This document shows positions 28,628 through 37,081 of a stretch of 64,000 nt of DNA, piece after piece. Position 1 is the stretch's first letter, and every line of letters starts with the position of its first letter. This stretch comes from Mesosutterella multiformis (GTDB lineage: Bacteria; Pseudomonadota; Gammaproteobacteria; Burkholderiales; Burkholderiaceae_F), in assembly GCF_003402575.1 (NCBI RefSeq), contig NZ_BGZJ01000002.1:1-64000 (forward strand). The letters run 5' to 3'. Below the pieces are notes generated by a model. It had not been told where the DNA came from and ran no database searches. It was given only the letters and a program-made list of their open reading frames with translations. Both the position numbers and the translations under genes were made by a program.

Positions 28628-29970
28628 GAGGGTGAGGAAAATTTTGTGGGTGACTCTGAGATAATTGCTCTTGGAGGAGCCTCAAATGAAACGAAAGACA
28701 GACCCCTTGGATAGTGTTGCAGGACAGATTTTAGAAAACGCCAAGAAATCCGGGCTTGAGATTAATACCGCAGAGGATGCGGAAAATCTTATGGCCCATA
28801 TGCTCGGTCGGCTGCTGACTCAAATGCTTGACGGTGAAATGACCAATCATCTCGGTTACGAAAGAGGCGGTAAACGTGTCACCGAAAATGAGCGTAACGG
28901 GCATAGTTCGAAAACCCTCAAATCGTCCAGCCTTGGAAATATCCGTATTGACGTACCCAGAGACCGCAAGGGAGAGTTTGAGCCGAGGGTCGTTCCTAAG
29001 CATAAACGCCAGCTGGCGGGGTTTGAGGACAAGGTTCTGGCCTTGTACGCCAGAGGGCTCTCAACCCGGGAAATTCAAGGCTTTCTCTATGATGAATACG
29101 GTATGGAGACCAGTGCCGAATTTATCAGCGATGTTACGGACGCCATCCTTCCTGAGGTTGAAAAATGGCAGAACCGTCCTCTGGATCCGTTTTATACAAC
29201 TGTTTTCTTTGACGCTATTCGAGTCAAAATCCGAGGTGATAATGGCATTGTTACCCCGAAAGCGGTCCATCTTGCCTTGGGCGTAAACGCCCAGGGCCGC
29301 AAGGAAGTTTTGGGGATGTGGGTCGCTGATAACGAAAGCGCAAAATATTGGCTTAAGGTCTTCACTGAACTCAAAAACAGGGGGGTGTCTGATATTCTGA
29401 TTGCTGTCACAGACGGACTCAAGGGAATGAAGGAGGCGCTTGAAGCTGCCTTTCCCAACACTCTGCTGCAGACCTGCATTGTTCACCTGATCAGGAACAG
29501 TCTGAAATTCGTCGGATATAAGGATTACAAGGCCGTAGCCGGCGCGCTGAAGCCCATTTACCGGGCCGTAAACGCGGCTGATGCGCGGAAGGAACTGGAC
29601 GCTTTTGCACAGTCGGAACTGGGGCTCAGATACCCTTACATCGCCAAACAGTGGATCGATTCCTGGGATAAGGTGATCCCCTTCTTTGATTTTTCCCCAA
29701 ATATCCGCAGACTTATTTATACAACCAATGCCATAGAGAGCCTTAATCGGGATCTAAGAAAAGTAATTAAGACCCGAGCTGCTTTCCCTACTGAAACGGC
29801 TGCTTTGAAACTTCTCTTTCTGGCAATCCGGAAAGTAGAGAAAAGATGGGTGCGGCCTTCTCCATACTGGAGTGCCGCTATGAGAGAATTGGTTGTGCTA
29901 TTTGGTGACCGAATCACCCCCTACATCGATTAACCTTGAACGAGCCGCCCACAAAAAATTACACACCCTC
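28628..29970 (+). mobile_element. IS256-family insertion sequence, intact copy
   Basis: 1343 bp. The inverted-repeat ends GAGGGTGAGG... and ...ACACACCCTC are identical to those of the decayed copy at 3357-4662. It is inserted in the truncated IS30 transposase sequence. Confidence 0.95.
28686..29933 (+). CDS. IS256-family (Mutator-type) transposase
   Basis: 415 residues from ATG 28686, which has TTGGAGGAG just upstream. Features of the family: LTQMLDGEMTNHLGYE near the N-terminus; VFFDAIRVKIRGDNG (first catalytic Asp); DILIAVTDGLKGMKEALEAAFPNTLLQTCIVHLIRNS (second Asp and the C-x2-H motif); IYTTNAIESLNRDLRK (Glu) near the C-terminus. Full length and uninterrupted. Confidence 0.97.
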   Translation: MKRKTDPLDSVAGQILENAKKSGLEINTAEDAENLMAHMLGRLLTQMLDGEMTNHLGYERGGKRVTENERNGHSSKTLKSSSLGNIRIDVPRDRKGEFEPRVVPKHKRQLAGFEDKVLALYARGLSTREIQGFLYDEYGMETSAEFISDVTDAILPEVEKWQNRPLDPFYTTVFFDAIRVKIRGDNGIVTPKAVHLALGVNAQGRKEVLGMWVADNESAKYWLKVFTELKNRGVSDILIAVTDGLKGMKEALEAAFPNTLLQTCIVHLIRNSLKFVGYKDYKAVAGALKPIYRAVNAADARKELDAFAQSELGLRYPYIAKQWIDSWDKVIPFFDFSPNIRRLIYTTNAIESLNRDLRKVIKTRAAFPTETAALKLLFLAIRKVEKRWVRPSPYWSAAMRELVVLFGDRITPYID

Positions 29971-30072
29971 GTTCAACTCTGAATTTCAGACCCAGAAAAC
30001 GTCTCAATTGGAAGTGTCCGGCTGAAGTCTTTTATTCAGTAACTTTGCACTTGATTTGATAATTCACCTTTC

Positions 30073-30126
30073 ATAAAAAACTGACTCCCATTTTTTTAGA
30101 TAAGTCCTAAAAAATGGGAGTCAGTT
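30073..30126 (-). terminator. strong hairpin terminator after J-like gene 3
   Basis: Near-perfect 19-21-bp stem (AACTGACTCCCATTTTTT on one side, AAAAAATGGGAGTCAGTT on the other). Read on the minus strand it is followed by TTTTTTA, right after the stop of the 30187 gene. Confidence 0.75.
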
Positions 30127-31202
30127 CAAATTCTCTGTGGTCTTTTATGACTAAATAGAGGGACCTTATTAGCGGAACGGGCTTGTTTAAAATCTTCTCA
30201 GCTTGCTCAGCTCCTCTCCTTGGCAGCTGTAAACATCCGCCGGTGAGCCCTCGTTTCTGCAAGCGTCTATGATGCGTGCCCGGTCTGCATCAGATATATC
30301 CGACATATCAGGAGCAGGACCTGTCCGCCTCAGTTTGTTCAGCTCCTTTCTTTGGCAGCTGCTGTAATCATCCGCCAGAGATCCCCGATATCTGCAGATA
30401 TCTATGATGCCTGCCCGGTCTGCATCAGATATATCATCCATATAAGAAGCGGAGTCTGTCCCTCTCAGCATGCTCAGCTTCTCCCTTTGGCAGAAGTAAA
30501 CATCCGCCGGTGAGCCCCAGCCTTTGCAGGCGTCTATGATGCCAGCCCGGTCAACTGCAGATATATCCGACATATCAGGGGGAGCGGCGCCTATCCGCTT
30601 TAGCTTGCTCAGCTCCTCCTTCTGGCATCTGTAAACATTCGCCGGTGAGCCTTGGTCTTTGCAGGCGTCTATGATGCCAGCCCGGTCCCAAGCAAATAGA
30701 TCCGACATATCTGGGGCGGAGCCTATCTGCTTTAGCTTGCTCACTTCCTCACTTTGGCAGCTTTCAACATTCGCCGGTGAGCCTTGGTTTTTGCAGGCAT
30801 CTATGATGCCAGCCCGGTCAACAGCAGATGTATCCGCATAGTAGCCAAAGCCTAACGACTTTAGATTGCTCAGTCTCTCCCTTTGGCAGCTGTAAACATT
30901 CGCCGGTGAGCCTCGGTCTTTGCAGGCATCTATGATGTAAGCCTGGTCCCAAGCAAATATATCCGACATATCAGGGGCGGAGCCTATCTGCTTTAGCTTG
31001 CTCACTTCCTCACTTTGGCAGCTGTAAACATTCGCCGGTGAGCCTTGGTCTTTGCAGGCTTCTATGATGCCAGTCCGGTCAGAATCGGAGATACCACTAA
31101 AATCTGGGGTATCCACTCTCTCTGAAGGGGTCTGCTCCAGATTATTGGTCGTGTAAGACTTTGAAACCCCAAGAGCAATCACCCCGATAATGAGAATAAG
31201 AA

Positions 31203-32309
31203 GGTGAATTATCAAATCAAGTGCAAAGTTACTGAATAAAAGACTTCAGCCGGACACTTCCAATTGAGACGTTTTCTGGGTCTGAAATTCAGAGCATTGA
31301 ACCGTTTCTGAACTTCTGTCTGAGAAATTTTATCGATACTCATTCCTTTTGGGAAAAAGTCTCTAAGAAGTCCGTTTGTATTTTCATTACTTCCTTTCTC
31401 CCATGGATGATGAGGCAAGCAGAAATACACTTTGGTTCTGAGATCTTTCTCCAGTTTTTCAGCCCAGGAAAATTCTTTTCCGCGATCTACGGTAATCGTA
31501 CGCAGATCCTTATCTGACAGAGATTTCTCAATTACGGCAGACACATCGGCCGCAGTCTTGGAAGCGGTTTTCCCGCCACAGAGAAAGCCGGACTTCCTAT
31601 CGACCAGAGTCGTGAGGCAGGCTCCGCCCTTTTTTCCGATGACGGTATCGCCTTCCCAATCCCCCAGGCAAGATCTGTTCTGAGCTTCCAGGGGTCGCTC
31701 TTCAATGCTGTGAGTGATCTGGATCTTTCCTCGCCTCTCGGTCATGCCTTTACGGTGACGCGTTTTACCGTGGTGTCGCAGGTGTCGGGACATCTTTCGG
31801 CCATCCACAAAGCGATCCAGAAAGCCAGAATTGATTCCTCGGTAGATTGTCGTGGCGCTGATCCTTAGATTCGGCAGCTCCTTTCTGAGACGGTATTGAA
31901 TCTGCTCCGGAGACCAGAATTTCTTAACCAGCAGATTTGAGACAATCCTTGTCAGCAACGAGTCAGACTTCAGAATGTTTCTCTTTCCGCAATGCTTTCT
32001 CTGTCTCTGATATCGGGCCTGCGCGGCACAGGGATCATAGGCAGCTGAAGCCCCATCCTGGGCCGATACAGCCTTGTTTCGCTTCAGTTCGCGGGAGATC
32101 GTAGAAACATTTTTCCCAATCGCACATGCAATTTCAGACAGGGATTTGCCTGAAATCGTTAAAGCCGAAATAAATACTCTGTCCCGAAGAGTAAGATGAT
32201 GATAGTGGCTCATGAGCTCCCTCTATAGTTATCTTGACAATCTCTATTATGGAAGCTTTATGGGCCACTATTCTTTTCTCAGGCTTTGCACTTGAAGTGA
32301 TAATTCGCC
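31203..32309 (-). mobile_element. IS30-family insertion sequence, copy C
   Basis: 1107 bp, opposite orientation to A and B, with the same terminal repeats. The 2-bp target duplication AA occurs at 31201-31202 and 32310-32311. It interrupts J-like gene 3. Confidence 0.96.
31212..32213 (-). CDS. IS30-family transposase, copy C
   Basis: 333 residues, differing from copies A and B at two positions I can see: Arg to Cys before LGDWEGD, and Ala to Thr in ISQTEVQKRF. Catalytic residues are unchanged. The two substitutions mark it as a slightly older or separately arrived copy. Confidence 0.95.
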   Translation of the reverse strand: MSHYHHLTLRDRVFISALTISGKSLSEIACAIGKNVSTISRELKRNKAVSAQDGASAAYDPCAAQARYQRQRKHCGKRNILKSDSLLTRIVSNLLVKKFWSPEQIQYRLRKELPNLRISATTIYRGINSGFLDRFVDGRKMSRHLRHHGKTRHRKGMTERRGKIQITHSIEERPLEAQNRSCLGDWEGDTVIGKKGGACLTTLVDRKSGFLCGGKTASKTAADVSAVIEKSLSDKDLRTITVDRGKEFSWAEKLEKDLRTKVYFCLPHHPWEKGSNENTNGLLRDFFPKGMSIDKISQTEVQKRFNALNFRPRKRLNWKCPAEVFYSVTLHLI

Positions 32310-33671
32310 AATAAGAAAAAGGATAGAGTAGAACCCGTTCAAAAGCTGTGTCCCTATCCCGCCAGAGGAAGAGGATTCTGCCTTCTCTTTCTGAGTCGAA
32401 ACCGATTTGCCGCTGCCCGTCTGACGGGCGGAAGCTGCTGTCACGCGAGAGGCCAACGTTGGCGCCGCGGTCTTTTCTCCTTTCCCGGCAAAAATCATCT
32501 GTCCTGACAGAGCGGATAAAGAATCCGGTGATGAAAAATCCGAGGTCAGATCCCCCAGGCCCTTAAGGCCGCGCGCCTGAGGGTTCAAACATACTTCTCC
32601 CGTTACTGGAATAAAGTTATCCGCATTTGAGTTATCTAAGATTTCGCAGAGCTTCCGCAGATCTTCCTCAGCCGCCTTTGTTCGCTCTGAGTCAAAAGCG
32701 AGCGGCCTCAGGATTTTTTCAGTAATGCCTTTCGATGCCTGGAAACACTGATACTCGTTGCTGAGCTTAACGGCCAGTTGTCTAATATGAACAAAGAGGG
32801 ATCGGGTCGGCTCATACGACTCTCCTTTGAGGAGATGGAATCGATCTAGGATCCCGATTACCGTTACCCATTTCTGCACGAGTTCCTGAAGCTGCTGGAG
32901 CAGCATCACGGAACCGCTGGTCATCTCCATTTCTTTGCAGCCTTGCGGTATTTCGCTGATCAGCCTGTCCGCTGTTTCCTTTTCCTTATTGATAAAAACC
33001 TGAGCCGCGATTTCGTAGCTATTCATCAGGTCTTCCAGAAGCGCAGGAATCACGCTGCCAGAAGACTTCGCACGTTCTGATTCTGCAAGGGACAGCTCCT
33101 TGCTCAGAACATCAATGACCTCTGCCGTTCTGAGACTGTCAAACGCTGTCGTTATGTTTTTCAAGTATTCGCGCCGGATGTCCTGCAGAATGTCAGACAT
33201 CCGAGCCGTATCCTTCACCGAAGGAAAGCGGGCGGCTGTTCGGGATTGATTGATCTGTGCTTCTATCTGCTCAATCGTCTGCTGATCAAAACTCTTCGCA
33301 GCATCCCAAATGAGTGGAATGAGAGAAGGAGCTTTCGCACTAGTGGACAGATCAATTGAAGACACCGCAGCAATCATGACATTGCTTCGCGCGATTCCGG
33401 AAAGCTTTTCCGCGGGCCAGTTCACGACGGAAGCCGGATCCTTCTTCAGGGCTGAGCAGATTGCCTCAATTTCATCAGTTCTGACACCCGGCAGAAATCT
33501 CAGCTCCGCGTCAAGGCGCTTCGCGGGATTCGTAAGGGTCGCGCGACACTGGCTAACACGATCCGGATCATCTAAAAGAGCAGCTTCTTCAGCCTTCGCA
33601 AGAATCTCACTGCGGGAACTTTCAGGTGTGACACCAAGTACAAAAAAGGGATTTTCGAGAAACAAAGTCAT

Positions 33672-34061
33672 GATCGGGCTCGATTCTGGTACTTTTTTAT
33701 TTTACGGAAAAGATTCCATTTTGTCCGAAATCTGACCCTGAAGAATATCCTTCATAGCCCGGTCTTAAAGACCGAGACATCATCCATAAAAAAATTTATC
33801 CCTTTCTTTTTTATTACCTAAATCAATTAAAAACCGCTTGGATGGCTGACCTGCATTATTGCCAGCCGAGACTGGAAGTTTCTGTTATTTAACCAGCTTT
33901 CTTTCCGAAAAGTTTGAAACTCTTAACCCGCCTGCCCCGCAAAACAGTCCGATTCACGCGAGGAGCAGCAAACAGAAGCTTCCGAAACTCAGACATAAAA
34001 ACAGACTGACAGGATATTGGTTGTCCGAAGAATCCGACAGAAATCCGTCCGCTTGTTGATT
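33672..34061. other. intergenic region upstream of J-like gene 3
   Basis: 390 bases, AT-rich near 33780-33840, presumably holding the promoter of the minus-strand J-like gene 3. No credible coding frame, tRNA or terminator was found; the short plus-strand frame at 33859 has no family features. Confidence 0.4.
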
Positions 34062-34478
34062 TCAGTAGGAGCCTTTGGACGGAATGACGTGCCGGACGCC
34101 GCCCCGCGGATTCTCCACGTCGCCCTTCCGGCGCGGAATCAGGTGCACGTGGCAGTGGAAGACCGTCTGACCGCTCACAAAACCGTTGTTGATCCCGATA
34201 TTCCAGCCTTCGATCGTCGGGTCTTCGGTTTCAAGAATCTTTTTCTGCGAGTGAATCAGCAGATTAATCGAGTCACGCTCTTCCTGAGTGAGGCCGAAAT
34301 AGTCCGGGACGTGGCGTTTCGGGATAAAAAGCGTGTGCCCCGGCGTCACCGGGAATCCGTCACGGATGGCGTACGCGTAGTCATTCTCTTCCACGATCCG
34401 CTTCCGGTCGTCTGTCTGAATCGCGCAGAAGAGGCAGCTTTCAGCCGCTCCCGTATTGCCGCTTTCTTTTTCTGACAT
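34062..34478 (-). CDS. HIT-family nucleotide hydrolase/transferase
   Basis: 138 residues from ATG 34478, with GAGGTGA upstream; a GTG one codon earlier is less likely. The histidine-triad motif HCHVHLIPRRKG is at about residues 100-111. Upstream are the usual CAIQTDDRKRIVEEND-YAYAIRDGFPVTPGHTLFIPKRH elements of the HIT fold. The family hydrolyses nucleoside phosphoramidates or dinucleoside polyphosphates. Physiological substrate unknown. It stands alone between the J-like block and a regulator gene. Confidence 0.93.
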   Translation of the reverse strand: MSEKESGNTGAAESCLFCAIQTDDRKRIVEENDYAYAIRDGFPVTPGHTLFIPKRHVPDYFGLTQEERDSINLLIHSQKKILETEDPTIEGWNIGINNGFVSGQTVFHCHVHLIPRRKGDVENPRGGVRHVIPSKGSY

Positions 34479-34635
34479 CACTTCACCTCACCAAACCTTC
34501 CCATCTTTCACTCCGGACAGTGTACCGGAGCCTCTGTGCAGCATAAAAAAACGGCACCCAAAGATCTCATTCCGGTGACCGGAATCCGAGCTTCTTATCT
34601 CAGGAAACTCCACCGCAAAGCGCGTGGCGATAGAA

Positions 34636-36093
34636 CTAAGCTCGGACTGAATCCTTCAGGATCGAGATTAATAGTTCAACTGATTCCGCGATTGTCGGAG
34701 TCGGGAATGCTCCAAATCCCAGCATCAGCCCATTGATCTGATAGTCTCCGTCGAAACTCGAACAGGCGATGAACTCATGCTTCCGTTCAAAGGCCTTCGC
34801 CGCGATAGCTTTATCGGAGATACAGTCATCCAACGAAAAAGTAATGTGTGAGCCGATGGCGTTTGATGAAACATGCCCCCATCGGTCCGCCTTCTCTTTC
34901 AGCAGATTCATCAGGAACTCCCTCCTCTGATTAAAGACAGTAGCGACTTTCCTGACATGCGTCTCGTACTCTCCTGAGCGGATAAACTCCGCGAGCGCCG
35001 CCTGCCGGCTTTCAGAAGAAAAGCGATCGTTTAAAAAACGGCTTCCGGCTAACGCGTCTGCCAGTGTTTCCGGTACAACCGCATAGCCGATTCGGATACC
35101 CGGGAAAATAATCGATGAAAACGTTCCGGAATAAATCGTGCAGTCTTCCGCCCCAGGAAGCGAACGGATTGCGGGCAGCGGGTCATTCAGCAGACCAAAT
35201 TCGGTGTCGAAGTCATTCTCAAGGAGCCAGACTCCCTTTTTTCTGCAGACTGAAAGGACTTCCTCCCGCCTCGCGAGAGACATCCTGAACCCCGCAGGCA
35301 CCTGAATTGACGGAGTGACGAGCAGCGCCGAAATATTTCCCGCTTCCGGAATCACGCCCTCGGAATCGCTTTTCAGCCACTGGATTTTCTTCCCGTGATA
35401 TCGGATAAGAGACGAAATCAGGTTATTCGCGGGAGACTCAAGCGCGATTCTCTGACCTGCCTCCAGTACCAGATCGATAACGAGGCCGATCGTATTGATC
35501 GTGCCGTTCGTGATGACGACGTTCTCAGGCTTCGCCGAAATAGAACGGTACTTGAAGAGGTTCCGGCAAATCATTTCCCGAAGCGGGAAGTAGCCTTTGG
35601 GATCCGAATAGTTGGTATAGAGCCAGGGAGATCTCGCTATCTGGGCATTGATCGCCCCCCAGCGCTTTTCCGGGAATATATCCATCACGGAACAGCGGCA
35701 GGAAAGAGGCCAACTGGTGTGACGCCTGAAAAAGGGAAGAGCGTCAGCCGCTTCCTTTGCGGCCGAAGTAATCGGCATATTGACATGGTAGTCTTCCGCC
35801 GCGATAGCCCCGATCTCTGGCGGACAGATGACCGGAAGTCTCTCTGCCACCCAAAACCCGGAACCGGGTCTGACAGCAATAACGCCTTCGTCCTTCAGCT
35901 CAGCGTACACCCGCTCAACGGTGTTTTTGGACACGCCGCTTGACGCCGTCATCTGTCTCACTGACGGCAGCCGGGTTCCTTCAGGAAGCATTCCTTTCCC
36001 GATGAAACTTAAGAGTCTCTTTTTAAGACCTTCAGCTTTAGGCTCATCCTCACCGATTTGCCAGTCGAGCGGCGGCAGAATTTTTCGCGGCAT
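34636..36093 (-). CDS. MocR/PdxR-type GntR regulator
   Basis: 485 residues from ATG 36093, which has GGAGGG seven bases upstream; the longer frame to 36168 lacks a site. An N-terminal winged helix (RLPSVRQMTASSGVSKNTVERVYAELKDEGVIAVRPGSGFWVAE, about residues 35-80) is fused to an aminotransferase-fold domain (from about 130), with ENVVITNGTINTIGLVIDLV and LLENDFDTEFGL, the latter including the PLP-contacting Asp region. Such regulators sense PLP or related amines. It is divergent from a PPOX-fold (pyridoxamine-phosphate-oxidase-like) gene, and an inverted repeat lies between them, so that gene is the likely target. Confidence 0.93.
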   Translation of the reverse strand: MPRKILPPLDWQIGEDEPKAEGLKKRLLSFIGKGMLPEGTRLPSVRQMTASSGVSKNTVERVYAELKDEGVIAVRPGSGFWVAERLPVICPPEIGAIAAEDYHVNMPITSAAKEAADALPFFRRHTSWPLSCRCSVMDIFPEKRWGAINAQIARSPWLYTNYSDPKGYFPLREMICRNLFKYRSISAKPENVVITNGTINTIGLVIDLVLEAGQRIALESPANNLISSLIRYHGKKIQWLKSDSEGVIPEAGNISALLVTPSIQVPAGFRMSLARREEVLSVCRKKGVWLLENDFDTEFGLLNDPLPAIRSLPGAEDCTIYSGTFSSIIFPGIRIGYAVVPETLADALAGSRFLNDRFSSESRQAALAEFIRSGEYETHVRKVATVFNQRREFLMNLLKEKADRWGHVSSNAIGSHITFSLDDCISDKAIAAKAFERKHEFIACSSFDGDYQINGLMLGFGAFPTPTIAESVELLISILKDSVRA

Positions 36094-36162
36094 ATTTCCC
36101 TCCAAGAATAATTCTGCCCAAATGGAAGACAGATCTCCGACTGTCCCCATCAAATTTTCAAA

Positions 36163-36196
36163 AACCATCTAGATCTTTTGAATTAATCCGATGGTT
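36163..36196. promoter_or_regulatory. inverted repeat in divergent MocR/PPOX promoter region
   Basis: AACCATC (36163-36169) and GATGGTT (36190-36196) form 7-bp arms 20 bases apart. They lie 42 bases before the PPOX start and 70 before the regulator start. Likely operator of the adjacent MocR protein (inference). Confidence 0.55.
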
Positions 36197-36237
36197 CAAT
36201 AAGGACAGAGTTTCGAGGAATCATAAAAGGAGAAAAG

Positions 36238-36894
36238 ATGTCAACTCGAAGAGAAGTCCTTATTGCCGGCGGTCTTTCCGCACTCAGCGCTGTCGCCTCG
36301 GCAGCTGAATCTGCCCCGGATGAGAAAAAATGCACCGCCCATCGTCCTCTCCGCCGCAAGGCCCGTGAACTGCCCCTGGATCAGGCAAAAGAAGTGATCG
36401 ATTTCATGGAACACGCGGTTCTCAGCACCTGCGATCTGGACGGACATCCTTACGGAGTGCCGATTACCCCCGTGAGAGTCGGAAACAAAATTTATTTCCA
36501 TGGAACCGGGATGCCGGGCGGCCGTAAGACCGACAACATGCTGATGAATCCCAACGTGTCAATTTCCTACGTTGGAAAGGCGACGACGCTGCCGGAGTGG
36601 TATTCCGTTGATTACGCCTCAGCGATTGTTACCGGGAAAGCCTATCCGGTCACGGATCCCAAGGAATTCGCGGATGCCTTCGCCGCCATCCTCAAGCGCC
36701 ACGCGCCGAAAAACAGCGCGGTCCGCAATGAGGTTCAGATGAAAGTGCGCGGTCCCATGGCTCAGGTCTGGCGTGTCGATATTGAGGAAATCACCGGCAA
36801 GGCCCGCGGCGCTTCCAAGTGGGTAACCGGGAAAAGCATTCACGAAGTGCAGGATATGGGTCCTTCCAAGTGGCTGAAGGATGTCCCGCTCTGA
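36238..36894 (+). CDS. exported PPOX-fold flavoprotein (NimA-like)
   Basis: 218 residues, ATG 36238 behind AAAAGGAG. A Tat-like N-terminus (STRREVLIAGGLSALSAVASAA) precedes a split-barrel flavin-binding domain: EVIDFMEHAVLSTCDLDGHPYGVPITPVRVGNKIYFHGTGMPGGRKTDNMLMNPNVSISYVG. This resembles the pyridoxamine 5'-phosphate oxidase-like family that includes NimA nitroimidazole reductases. Export of such a protein is unusual, since most are cytoplasmic. The substrate is unknown, and resistance should not be assumed. It is divergent from the MocR regulator and followed by a strong terminator. Confidence 0.85.
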   Translation: MSTRREVLIAGGLSALSAVASAAESAPDEKKCTAHRPLRRKARELPLDQAKEVIDFMEHAVLSTCDLDGHPYGVPITPVRVGNKIYFHGTGMPGGRKTDNMLMNPNVSISYVGKATTLPEWYSVDYASAIVTGKAYPVTDPKEFADAFAAILKRHAPKNSAVRNEVQMKVRGPMAQVWRVDIEEITGKARGASKWVTGKSIHEVQDMGPSKWLKDVPL

Positions 36895-36961
36895 GAATAC
36901 AAAGCCTGGAAGCCTTTGATCCGCGGTTTCTTCTGAAATAGGTATCGCTCTCTCACTTAAA

Positions 36962-36992
36962 GGAGCGGCTTCAAAAAAGCCGCTCCCTTTTT
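36962..36992 (+). terminator. intrinsic terminator of PPOX gene
   Basis: GGAGCGGCTT (36962-36971) and AAGCCGCTCC (36978-36987), then TTTTT. Confidence 0.9.
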
Positions 36993-37026
36993 GTTCAACG
37001 AAAGACCATCGCGCTTCCGCTTCCCA

Positions 37027-37057
37027 TAAAAAAACGGCACCCGAAGATGCCGTTTAT
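37027..37057 (-). terminator. intrinsic terminator of TM2 gene
   Basis: AAACGGCA/TGCCGTTT arms followed on the minus strand by seven T, 25 bases after the TM2 gene stop. A similar but armless sequence (AAAAAAACGGCACCC) lies at 34544-34558. Confidence 0.75.
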
Positions 37058-37081
37058 CACACACACTGGATCCTCTGTTTC

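Larger units (their letters stand above)
28320..30068 (+). mobile_element. truncated IS30 copy (D) interrupted by IS256
   Basis: Bases 28320-28627 repeat the internal part of copy B from 27921 onward, and 29971-30068 repeat its last part including the right inverted repeat. The first roughly 700 bases of the element are missing. The IS256 element at 28628-29970 splits what is left. The target duplication is GTTCAATG on the left but GTTCAA-CT on the right, where two bases appear lost. Confidence 0.9.
30187..33671 (-). pseudogene. J-like membrane protein 3, split by IS30 inside its transmembrane segment
   Basis: Two pieces of one gene. Codons 1-454 (ATG 33671 down to 32310) give the J-like block (ENPFFVLGVTPESSRSEILAKAEEAALLDDPDRVSQCRATLTNPAKRLDAELRFLPG), the shared helical region and the linker motif ARGLKGL. 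The rest (31202 down to 30187) gives the end of a transmembrane helix and a C-terminal domain. Removing IS30 copy C and one AA target copy joins FYSILFLI to LILIIGVIALGVSKS in frame, restoring a protein of about 791 residues. The C-terminal domain is seven repeats of about 40 residues with the core DRAGIIDACK..GSPANVYSCQ..ELSKLK, each with two cysteines. The detached half has no start of its own, apart from one supplied by the IS end. Confidence 0.85.

Noticed and set aside
30073-30126. Long hairpin considered as a miniature inverted-repeat element
   Set aside because: It directly follows a minus-strand stop and ends in a T run on that strand, and no second copy or flanking duplication was seen; a terminator explains it.
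22055-33671. CRISPR array or phage tail-fibre genes as an explanation for the repeats in this block
   Set aside because: The repeats are in-frame 40-residue protein repeats without spacers, and no phage structural genes are present.
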